Source of the DNA: UBA6821 sp044236545
GTDB taxonomy: Bacteria > Verrucomicrobiota > Verrucomicrobiia > Chthoniobacterales > UBA6821
DNA: 64,000 bases
Direction of reading: 5' to 3'
Assembly (NCBI GenBank): GCA_044236545.1
Contig: JBIIGI010000003.1
Span: forward strand, 8,753-72,752
Notes under the pieces: model-generated
Told to the model about the DNA's origin: nothing
What the model saw: only the letters and a program-made list of their open reading frames with translations
Databases searched by the model: none
Part shown: positions 1 to 7,414 of the stretch, in pieces
How the letters are laid out: every line of letters starts with the position of its first letter
Numbering within the stretch: position 1 is the first letter of the stretch
Made by a program: the position numbers and the translations under genes

Positions 1-1780
1 CGCTGCGTGGATTGAGAGCCGACTGCAGGCGTAGATTCAGTTCCTTGATGCCGAGGCTTCCCCGGTGCATGGGGCTGAGGATCTGGATTCCATCGACCGG
101 GTCGACCCCGAGATGCTTGGGCAACCGGTCGCGCACCATTGAGACAAGAGTGGCGGCGCACTCCTCGGCATCCTCACGGTTGACAAAGAGGAAGTCGGAA
201 TCCTTCGGCGCCTCGATGATGTCGGGGATCTCGCCGCGGTTGATCGAGTGCGCTCCGCTGATGATCCTACTGTCGCCCGCCTGTCGGAAGATTTCGCGCA
301 GATGGACGACCGGGATCATCCCGCTCCGGATGATGTCGCCCAGGACAAGCCCCGGGCCGACGCTCGGGAGTTGGTCGGCATCGCCGACGAGGATCAGGCG
401 TGCCTTCCCGGGAAGGGCGTCGAGAAGGCGGCTCATGAGCGGCACGTCGACCATCGAGACCTCGTCAACCACCACGACATCGCCCTCGAGGGGATTGGAG
501 GCATTCCTCTGGAAGCCCCCCCGGGCGGGCTGAAACTCCAGCAGTCGGTGCAGCGTGGAGGCCTCCAGGCCTGTCGCCTCGGCCAGGCGCTGGGCCGCAC
601 GGCCCGTGGGAGCCGCGAGAAGGCACTTGAGCTTCTTGGCAGTGAGGATTTTCAGGAGGGACTGGACCAGCGTGGTCTTCCCGACACCAGGACCTCCCGT
701 GATGACGACCGCCCGGCTTCGCAGCGCTATCCTGAGGGCATCGTGCTGGCTGGGGGAGAGTTTGCGGCCGGTCTTTTCCTCGACCCAGGGGATCGCCTTC
801 TCCGTGTCGATGGGAGGATCGGGTTCCTTGGCTTTCGAGAGTCTGAGAAGTTGGCGGGCAATCCGCTCTTCGGCATCGCGGAGGTTGGGAAGAAAGATCA
901 GGTCCTCTCCGGCGATCTTCTCGGAGAGGATCCGCGCATCCTTGAGATGGCGCTCGAAGGCTTCGGCCACAACCGATTCATCGACCTCAAGGAGACGGGA
1001 AGCCCCTTCCAGCAGATCGCGGCGAGGCACGGCGCAGTGCCCCTCCGTCGTGGCCTGATCCAGGAGATGTTCGATGGCGGCGCGTGCCCGGAGCAGGGAG
1101 TCGGCCTCCAGTCCGAGCTTCTCGGCCACGCTATCGGCGGAGTGGAACCCGATGCCGTGGATGTCGCGGGCAAGCCGGTAGGGATCCGCGCGGATGAGTT
1201 CGATCGCCTCGGCACCGTAGGACTTGTAGATGCGCACGGCGCGGTTGGTTCCGAGGCCGTGGGCATGGAGGAAGAGCATGATGTCGCGCACCACTTTCTG
1301 CTCGGCCCAGGCATCCTTGATCCTCTGCCTGCGCTCGCGACCGATGCCCTCGACTTCCTGGAGACGCTTCGACTGGTTCTCGATGATGTCGAAGACCTTC
1401 TCCCCGAACTTCTTCACCAGCTTTGTCGCGTAGACGGGGCCGATCCCCTTGATCATCCCGCTTCCGAGATACTTCTCGATGCCCTCGAGGGAAGTCGGTG
1501 GCTGGGTCTTGAGCCTGTGCGCCTTGAGTTGGATCCCGTGATCGCGGTCCCGTTCCCAGCTCCCCTGGGCGGTCACCCACTCGCCCGGTGCCACGGAGGG
1601 AAGACTGCCGAGGACGGCGACCGGTTCCTTCCGGCCCTGCACCTTCACCTTGAGGATGCAGAATCCGGTCTCCTCGTTATGGAAGGTGACACGCTCCACC
1701 TGCCCGCTGAGGGCGTCATCGGGCCCGCCGGGAACCGGCTCATTGTCCGGCTTTTTTCGGAAAGGTCGGCGCGGAGGCAT
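1..1780 (-). CDS. recD2: RecD2-like ATP-dependent DNA helicase, C-terminus beyond the left edge
   Basis: The minus-strand frame from the ATG at 1780 is open to the left edge, about 593 codons, so the C-terminal end is missing. The N-terminal part has the OB-like and helix-hairpin-helix region of RecD2/YrrC proteins (GIEKYLGSGMIKGIGPVYA, then VEGIGRERRQRI). The motor follows with Walker A GGPGVGKTT and Walker B VVVDEVSM, plus GDADQLPSVGPG. RecD2 is a RecBC-independent SF1B 5'-3' helicase involved in DNA repair and fork processing. The gene stands alone. A long open frame on the plus strand across the same DNA is an antisense shadow. The family call is firm; the exact biological role is inferred. 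Confidence 0.93.
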   Translation of the reverse strand, partial: MPPRRPFRKKPDNEPVPGGPDDALSGQVERVTFHNEETGFCILKVKVQGRKEPVAVLGSLPSVAPGEWVTAQGSWERDRDHGIQLKAHRLKTQPPTSLEGIEKYLGSGMIKGIGPVYATKLVKKFGEKVFDIIENQSKRLQEVEGIGRERRQRIKDAWAEQKVVRDIMLFLHAHGLGTNRAVRIYKSYGAEAIELIRADPYRLARDIHGIGFHSADSVAEKLGLEADSLLRARAAIEHLLDQATTEGHCAVPRRDLLEGASRLLEVDESVVAEAFERHLKDARILSEKIAGEDLIFLPNLRDAEERIARQLLRLSKAKEPDPPIDTEKAIPWVEEKTGRKLSPSQHDALRIALRSRAVVITGGPGVGKTTLVQSLLKILTAKKLKCLLAAPTGRAAQRLAEATGLEASTLHRLLEFQPARGGFQRNASNPLEGDVVVVDEVSMVDVPLMSRLLDALPGKARLILVGDADQLPSVGPGLVLGDIIRSGMIPVVHLREIFRQAGDSRIISGAHSINRGEIPDIIEAPKDSDFLFVNREDAEECAATLVSMVRDRLPKHLGVDPVDGIQILSPMHRGSLGIKELNLRLQSALNPRS

Positions 1781-1818
1781 GGTTGATCATGCCACGGGAA
1801 TCCCTTGACGCCAATGCA

Positions 1819-2361
1819 TCACTCTCCGGCGATCATGGCCAGAACCCGTTCTGCCTGCTTGAGGTGGAGACTGAGGTGGAATCCGAACATGCAGTGCCAC
1901 TTGTGGGCATCAAAGGGGCCGAAGATCGGATGGGGGCGCTGGGCGGTTCCGCGCAGGGAGGGCAACGAGGATAGCATGGACAGATAATCGTCAACCGATT
2001 GCCGGAAATAACCAATCTGCTCGGATCCTGATACTCCAATGGGAAGAACATCGGTCTTGGGATTGATGAGCGCGGCGCCCGCCGGCTCCTTTCCCAGGGT
2101 CAGGGCCTCCACCATGGCGGCGATGCTTCGGTTCACGATCACGTTGTGTTCCAGAATCTGAAAGAACGACCACCCGCGCATTTCTGGATCCACGCCGATC
2201 ATGGGATGCACGGTCACTTGTTCCATTCCCTCGCCGGCACCGAAGCGATCCGCCAACCTCAGGTAGGCATCGGCATTACTCCGGATCATCCCTGAGGCCT
2301 TATTACGGGAGGTCAGCAGAAACTTGGTGCGAATGATCGCCTTGATCGCGGGATTGCTCAT
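1819..2361 (-). CDS. DinB-fold family protein
   Basis: This is a 180-residue protein starting at an ATG. It resembles the four-helix DinB/DUF1569 superfamily: a central ILEHN segment and a C-terminal helix with HLSLHLKQ supply histidines of the kind that bind a divalent metal in this fold. An early histidine lies in the VHPMIGVDP stretch. Members include thiol-dependent S-transferases and many proteins of unknown function, so the substrate cannot be named. It is transcribed away from the helicase gene's start, after a 38-bp gap. No signal peptide or membrane segment is seen. Confidence 0.7.
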   Translation of the reverse strand: MSNPAIKAIIRTKFLLTSRNKASGMIRSNADAYLRLADRFGAGEGMEQVTVHPMIGVDPEMRGWSFFQILEHNVIVNRSIAAMVEALTLGKEPAGAALINPKTDVLPIGVSGSEQIGYFRQSVDDYLSMLSSLPSLRGTAQRPHPIFGPFDAHKWHCMFGFHLSLHLKQAERVLAMIAGE

Positions 2362-2705
2362 CGGAATGAATTAACCAAAAATTTGCATTAGGAACCGGAA
2401 AACCCATTATAAAGGGGTTAAAATGGTTAGAAACGTTACAATGTTACAAGGTGGATCAGGAAACCCCTGAACCTGAATTCGAGAAGGTGCCTTCAAGAAG
2501 TTTGCTGATCATGGCAAGGCTGGGAGAGAGGATTGAGTGTCTGCTGTCAGCCCTTTGTAACGTTTCAACGCTTCAACGTTTTTAACTCCCTGAGTTACTG
2601 AGGCCCCACCATCCGGGTAAACCATCCAGACCTGTCGCCGCTACCCTATCGGATCATCTAGGATTAAGATGGAACTCAGGAACTCAAGAAGAGACAAATA
2701 CACCC
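2362..2705. repeat. Intergenic region with a 12-bp inverted repeat and short dispersed repeats
   Basis: No gene is seen in these 344 bases. A perfect inverted repeat, GAAACGTTACAA at 2430-2441 and TTGTAACGTTTC at 2555-2566, brackets about 113 bp. Near it are further tandem-like pieces (ATGTTACAA, CAACGCTTCAACG). At 2671-2685 lies GGAACTCAGGAACTC, a copy (reverse orientation) of the CTTCCTGAGTTCCTGA-type motif found in other gaps of this window, and a degenerate copy lies near 2585-2602. The block looks like a miniature non-coding repeat element. Confidence 0.5.
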
Positions 2706-3446
2706 ATGACCCTGCAGGAAGCCTCCCATTTTGATCTGCCCACCCCGACCGGTCCGATGCGCGTGCACCGCTTCCTGCCGCAGGAGGGGAGTTGGCCAAC
2801 CGTGATCCTCTACTCTGAGATCTACCAGATGACCGGGCCGATTCAGCGACTTGCGGCGAGGCTTGCCTGCGAGGGATTTGAGGTGCTCGTCCCCGAAGTC
2901 TACCACGAGTATGAGGCGCCGGGCACCGTGCTGGCCTATGACAAGGAGGGGACGGATCGCGGAAACTTTCTCAAGTTCGAGAAATCGGTCGAGGGCTTTG
3001 ATTCCGATGCCAAGGCTTTGATTGATTCCGTTAACGCGCGACCTGGGTATCGCTGGAAGGGAGTTGGAACGATCGGCTTCTGCCTCGGGGGACATCTCGC
3101 CTTCCGTGCGGCTTTGGATCCGAGAGTCACCGCCTCGGCTTGCTGGTATCCCACGGACATTCACTCTGCCACCCTCGGCAAGGGAAAAAGCGACGACACG
3201 CTGGCACGGAGCGGAGAAATCGCTGCTGAGTTGCTCCTGATCTGGGGCCGGCAGGATCCCCATGTCCCCGCCGAGGGGCGTCGAAAGATCTACGATCACC
3301 TCACCGAGGCCGGGAGAAACTTCACCTGGCACGAGTTCAACGCTGCCCACGCCTTCGCCCGTGATGAAGGGATTCGCTATGATGAGGCGGCGACGCGACT
3401 TGGGTGGGTGTTAACTCTCGAACTCTTTAAGCGGAAGTTGGTTTAG
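2706..3446 (+). CDS. Dienelactone hydrolase family protein
   Basis: This 246-residue alpha/beta hydrolase has the features of the dienelactone hydrolase family. The nucleophile elbow is GFCLGG with cysteine as nucleophile, the acid is in GRQDPHVP, and the histidine is in AAHAFARD. The N-terminal YSEIYQM matches the usual DLH segment after strand 3. The length is close to the 230-250 typical of the family. Classical members open dienelactones in chlorocatechol breakdown, but most homologues have unknown natural substrates, so only the family is claimed. No signal peptide is present, so it is likely cytosolic. It is a single-gene unit followed by a repeat-bearing gap. Confidence 0.87.
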   Translation: MTLQEASHFDLPTPTGPMRVHRFLPQEGSWPTVILYSEIYQMTGPIQRLAARLACEGFEVLVPEVYHEYEAPGTVLAYDKEGTDRGNFLKFEKSVEGFDSDAKALIDSVNARPGYRWKGVGTIGFCLGGHLAFRAALDPRVTASACWYPTDIHSATLGKGKSDDTLARSGEIAAELLLIWGRQDPHVPAEGRRKIYDHLTEAGRNFTWHEFNAAHAFARDEGIRYDEAATRLGWVLTLELFKRKLV

Positions 3447-3605
3447 GCTCGGGATATCGGCGGATAGCGTCGTTGGTCTGCGCCCGCATTGTGATTCACA
3501 CAGCTTTTCTTTCCCGCCTAGCTCTCCATCCGATCTTTTGAGCCTTGGGGCATTAGTTAATAACTATTAACTTCGGCAGGGTCTGGTTCCTTGGTCTTTT
3601 CCTGA

Positions 3606-3626
3606 CTTCCTGAGTTCCTGATTAAA
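3606..3626 (+). repeat. Copy of a dispersed CTTCCTGAGTTCCTGA motif
   Basis: CTTCCTGAGTTCCTGATTAA lies between the converging hydrolase gene and ribD. The same core appears at 54290-54303 and 55254-55268, and reverse-oriented or degenerate copies occur at 2671, 7104 and 21219. All copies are intergenic. Confidence 0.55.
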
Positions 3627-3635
3627 TCTGCATCA

Positions 3636-4733
3636 TCAGTCTCTCCTTATCCTCCCCGAGATCATCACATCAGGGCCGATTTTTTTGTAGGTAGCATTAG
3701 TGAGGCGGAGGGCTTCCTCATAGCAGTCAACCCCCTTGCCGCCGATGGCGGGAACTTTTCCACCTTGTATCACCGGTGCGATGAAGAAGCGGACTTCATC
3801 GACCAAGTTGCACTTGAAGGCTTCTCCGAGTGTCTGCCCTCCCCCCTCGATCAGGACGCTCGAGATACCCCGCTTCGCTAGTTCCTGCAGAACCTTCCGC
3901 AGAGTCATGCCTGTAAAACGCAGGGTGCGGTCGCGGTGGGTGTCGGTGAGGAGTTGGGATTTCTTGGGGATTTTTCCGCTACGTGACCAGACGATGCGCC
4001 AGGGTTGCGGATGCCCCTTTGCTAGTTTGATGCCACGGATTGTGAGAGCGGGATCATCAGCACGGACGGTGCCACCTCCGACAAGGATCGCCTCGACTGA
4101 GGCCCGGAGGCGCATCGCTTCCCTCCGACTGGCGGTGGAGGTGATCCATCGTCGCTGGGGAGGGGAGTCGATCCGACCATCGAGCGACATCCCCGCCTTG
4201 GCGATGACCCAGGGGAGCCCCGTGGATGCACGGTGGTTCCAATGGGAGTTCAACGCTGCACATTCCCTTGAGAGGATGCCCTCGGTCACTTCGATGCCGG
4301 CCTTGCGGAGAATCTTTGCCGCCCGTCCCCGGTGTCGTTTGTCGGGATCGGTAGCGCCGTAGACGACCCGTGAGATCCCCGCTGCGATGATGGCCTCGGT
4401 GCAAGGTGGGGTCTTCCCGTGTGAGGAGCAGGGCTCCAGAGTGACGTAGAGGGTGGCGCCTGCGGCTCGGAGTTGGGAGATGGGAGATGGGAGTTTGGGA
4501 TGGCTCCTATCTCCGATCTTACATCTTCTATCTTCCAGTTTTCGGATGGCCTCGATCTCGGCGTGGGGGAGGCCTGCGGCGCTGTGGTAGCCCTTGGCGA
4601 TGATCTTGCCTCCCTTCACGATCACGGCCCCGACAGCCGGATTGGGGGCTGTCCGTTGAAGCGCACGCGAAGCTTCCGTAATCGCCAAACGCATGAAACG
4701 TTCCTCGGATTTGGAATTGGGCCTCGATTTCAT
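3636..4733 (-). CDS. ribD: Bifunctional riboflavin biosynthesis deaminase/reductase RibD
   Basis: RibD carries out the deamination and side-chain reduction steps of riboflavin synthesis. The N-terminal deaminase domain shows APNPAVGAV, the zinc motif HAE (residues 57-59) and PCSSHGKTPPC (101-111). The C-terminal reductase domain contains SLDGRID, ILVGGGTVRADDP and VLIEGGGQTLG. At 365 residues it has normal family length. Oddly, about 22 residues (67-88) are inserted between HAE and the PCxxxxxxPC motif. The underlying DNA is low complexity, with CATCTCC repeats, and looks like an inserted repeat that stayed in frame. The gene converges with the hydrolase and is divergent from the methyltransferase gene. 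Confidence 0.93.
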   Translation of the reverse strand: MKSRPNSKSEERFMRLAITEASRALQRTAPNPAVGAVIVKGGKIIAKGYHSAAGLPHAEIEAIRKLEDRRCKIGDRSHPKLPSPISQLRAAGATLYVTLEPCSSHGKTPPCTEAIIAAGISRVVYGATDPDKRHRGRAAKILRKAGIEVTEGILSRECAALNSHWNHRASTGLPWVIAKAGMSLDGRIDSPPQRRWITSTASRREAMRLRASVEAILVGGGTVRADDPALTIRGIKLAKGHPQPWRIVWSRSGKIPKKSQLLTDTHRDRTLRFTGMTLRKVLQELAKRGISSVLIEGGGQTLGEAFKCNLVDEVRFFIAPVIQGGKVPAIGGKGVDCYEEALRLTNATYKKIGPDVMISGRIRRD

Positions 4734-4778
4734 CCTTTTTGTTTTGCTCCTCTTTGCCTGATGCGTCGAGGCTAGGGA

Positions 4779-5909
4779 ATGTCCATTTCAGAAAACAGCA
4801 CTGACACGTCCCCGGCTCCGAAAATCAGACCCGGGCAGGAGGTCTCCCTCGAGATCAATGATATCGGTTTTGGAGGGAAGGGCGTTGGCCGCATCGGCGG
4901 GATCGCCTGCTTTGTCCCCGGCGTGATCGATGGGGAGAAGGTCGGCGCGCGTATCCGCAAGGTGAAGTCGCGTTTACTGGAGGCTGATCTACTGGAGGTG
5001 ACCGAGCCCTCGCCGCACCGGATTCCCGCCCCGTGTCCTGTTTTCCTGAAATGCGGTGGTTGCGCCTACCAGCATATCGACTATTCTCATCAGCTCCGCA
5101 TCAAGGAGACGCAGCTTCGCGAGGCGCTTCGGAGGCTGGGAGGTCTTACCGATCCCCCCGTGGCCGCGATGATTCCGTCGCCGGAGCCTTATAGTTACCG
5201 CAACCGGATCACCGTCCATGTCCGTGAGGGGAAGGCCGGGTTCTTCGAGCAGGGCTCGAACCGCGTCGTTCCGGTGATCAAATGCCTGATCGCCTCCGGC
5301 GAGGTCGATCTCGGATTTCAGGATCTGCTCAAGTCCCGTCCGAGGGACGGGGACTACCTGATCGGCGAGAAGAAGCGCTTCGGCGGCTTCCGTCAGGTCA
5401 ACAACGCCGTGGCTGAGATCCTCAAGAAGACGGTCCGCGAGGCTGTCAGGCCCTCCGACGAGTCCAGCCCGATCCGTGAACTGCTGGTTGATGCCTATTG
5501 CGGTGCGGGTTTCTTCGCCCACGAGCTTCAGGGGCTCTTCACCAAGGTGATCGGGATCGAGCGATCGATTGCCTCGGTGGCGATGGCGAGCCGTCAGGCG
5601 GCGGAGAATGAGGAGTATCTCGCCGGCGACGTGGAGCAGATGCTTCATGCGGCCCTCTCGGCCGGATCATCCGCAGGCACCGTGCTCCTGCTCGATCCTC
5701 CCTCGGAGGGATTGGCGGAGCTTGCCACGCAGACGATCCTGGAGCGCCCCCCCGCGAGAATCGTCTATGTCTCGTGCAATCCGGCAACGCTTGCCCGTGA
5801 TGCCAAGCGCCTTGCGGAGCGCTACAGGCTCCTTCAGGTGACACCGCTCGATATGTTCCCGCAGACGGCCGAGATTGAGTCGGTTTCCGTTTTTCAACTC
5901 ATTCCATGA
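4779..5909 (+). CDS. TRAM-domain 23S rRNA/tRNA (uracil-5-)methyltransferase family protein
   Basis: The protein begins with a TRAM-like RNA-binding domain (about residues 15-75). A CxxxxxCGGC cluster in CPVFLKCGGC is expected to ligate a 4Fe-4S centre together with a downstream cysteine. The methyltransferase domain has DAYCGAGFF (SAM site), LLDPPSEGL, the catalytic cysteine in YVSCNPATLARD, and PQTAEIE near the end. This is the RlmD/RlmCD/TrmA superfamily, which makes 5-methyluridine in RNA. Sequence alone does not tell which uridine is the target. At 376 residues it is shorter than E. coli RlmD. Its stop overlaps the start of the following reductase gene (ATGA), so the two are probably co-translated. 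Confidence 0.88.
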   Translation: MSISENSTDTSPAPKIRPGQEVSLEINDIGFGGKGVGRIGGIACFVPGVIDGEKVGARIRKVKSRLLEADLLEVTEPSPHRIPAPCPVFLKCGGCAYQHIDYSHQLRIKETQLREALRRLGGLTDPPVAAMIPSPEPYSYRNRITVHVREGKAGFFEQGSNRVVPVIKCLIASGEVDLGFQDLLKSRPRDGDYLIGEKKRFGGFRQVNNAVAEILKKTVREAVRPSDESSPIRELLVDAYCGAGFFAHELQGLFTKVIGIERSIASVAMASRQAAENEEYLAGDVEQMLHAALSAGSSAGTVLLLDPPSEGLAELATQTILERPPARIVYVSCNPATLARDAKRLAERYRLLQVTPLDMFPQTAEIESVSVFQLIP

Positions 5910-7090
5910 TCACGCGACGCTTCGGCCGGACCGGTCTCGAGATGCCCGTCCTCTCCTGCGGGGGGATGCGCTACCAGCACAGTTGGAACGACAAGGATGC
6001 CGGCGGGATCACGCCCGAGGGACAGGCCAACCTCGAGGAGTGCATCCGCAAGGCGCTCGCCTCCGGCATCAACCACATCGAGACCGCCCGTGGCTACGGC
6101 ACCTCGGAGGTCCAGTTGGGAAAAATCCTTCCCCGTCTTCCTCGCGGGGAAATGATCATCCAGACCAAGGTCGCCCCGTCCTCCGCCACGGACTTCCGCG
6201 CGACCTTCGATCAGTCGATGAGCAACCTGCAGTTGGGACATGTCGACCTTCTCTCCATCCACGGGATCAACAACCGGGAGTGCTGGGAGGAGACGATCCG
6301 TCCCGGCGGGGCGCTCGAGGCGGCGCGGCAGATCATCCATGAGGGGAGGGCCACCTTCCTCGGTTTCTCGACGCACGCCCCGTGCGATCTCATCGAGGAG
6401 ATCGTGGAGAGCGATGCCTTCGACTATGTGAACCTCCATTGGTATTTCATGAACCGCACTAACTGGTGCGCCGTCGAGGCGGCCACCAGGCATGACATGG
6501 GGGTCTTCATCATCAGCCCCACGGAGAAGGGGGGATGCATGCACCAACCCTCTGAAAAACTCTCCGGGCTCTGCTCTCCCTATTCGCCGATGGTCTTCAA
6601 CGACCTCTACTGCCTCATGCATCCCGAGGTGCACACGCTGAGCATCGGAGCGGCGAGACCTTCGGATTTCGACGAGCATCTGAAGATCCTTCCCCTCATG
6701 GAACACAAGGATACCTGGGATCGGGTCCGCGAAACGGCGATGCGCCTCGAGGAGGAGTTTCAGCATACCAATGGATTTCCCATGCCCGCGCGCTGGGATC
6801 GGGATCTGCCACCCTTCGGGGAGGTGCCGGGCGGGATCAATCTGCAGGAGATCGTAAAACTCCGGGCGCTCGACCGGGCCTTCGACATGCAGGCATACGG
6901 GAAGCTCCGTTACAACCTGCTTGGGAACGGAGGGCATTGGTTCCCCGGCATCAATGCCGCGGAGTTCGACGAGGCCGCGATCGGAGAGATTGGCAGGAAG
7001 GCCGGATACCCCTCGTTGGTAAACTTCCTGCACGAAGCCCATGACCGCTTCGGCGATGCGCCCCGGAAGCGTCTCCAGCAGAATGACTGA
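5906..7090 (+). CDS. Aldo/keto reductase family protein
   Basis: This 394-residue protein has a TIM-barrel aldo/keto reductase domain in its first 280 residues. The start RRFGRTGLEMPVLSCGG is typical. The catalytic region reads HIETARGYGTSE, with Glu where many members have Asp, followed by the lysine in IIQTKV and the histidine in LLSIHG. The C-terminal ~110 residues form an extra helical region seen in some longer bacterial members; no 4Fe-4S CxxCxxC motif is seen there. The start ATG overlaps the stop of the methyltransferase gene by 4 bp. Substrate is unknown. Confidence 0.85.
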   Translation: MITRRFGRTGLEMPVLSCGGMRYQHSWNDKDAGGITPEGQANLEECIRKALASGINHIETARGYGTSEVQLGKILPRLPRGEMIIQTKVAPSSATDFRATFDQSMSNLQLGHVDLLSIHGINNRECWEETIRPGGALEAARQIIHEGRATFLGFSTHAPCDLIEEIVESDAFDYVNLHWYFMNRTNWCAVEAATRHDMGVFIISPTEKGGCMHQPSEKLSGLCSPYSPMVFNDLYCLMHPEVHTLSIGAARPSDFDEHLKILPLMEHKDTWDRVRETAMRLEEEFQHTNGFPMPARWDRDLPPFGEVPGGINLQEIVKLRALDRAFDMQAYGKLRYNLLGNGGHWFPGINAAEFDEAAIGEIGRKAGYPSLVNFLHEAHDRFGDAPRKRLQQND

Positions 7091-7414
7091 AGATGATTAA
7101 TATGGAACTCAGGAAGGCAGGAAAAATTAGTCTGTCATTAAGACTAGGATATCAACTGATGAATACCCATCGCAGGCTCTGCCCGCCGTGCGCATGGAGG
7201 CTTTGTCCATCGACTTTTTGCATGTGACTGAAGCGCGTCGGCACCACGCGGATTTGTGACGAACTTGTTACAATCGGGAATATGACATTTTTAGGGGGCA
7301 AGGGCATCCTCGCCGCAGTTCAGAAAACCAAACCCCGAACCGATCATCCGCAAAGCCTGATTTTATAAGCATCCGCATCCCACCAAAAGCGATTTTCTAT
7401 CAGAATCCCCTGTT
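7091..7414. other. Intergenic region upstream of the cyclophilin gene
   Basis: This 324-bp stretch has no supported gene. GGAACTCAGGAAG at 7104-7116 is a reverse-oriented partial copy of the dispersed motif. The remainder is of mixed composition and probably holds the promoter of the next gene, but no convincing -35/-10 pair was found. Confidence 0.4.

Noticed and set aside
248..1786. 512-codon open frame on the plus strand
   Set aside because: It is antisense to the recD2-like gene, whose minus-strand translation carries clear helicase motifs; high-GC coding DNA often leaves such open antisense frames.
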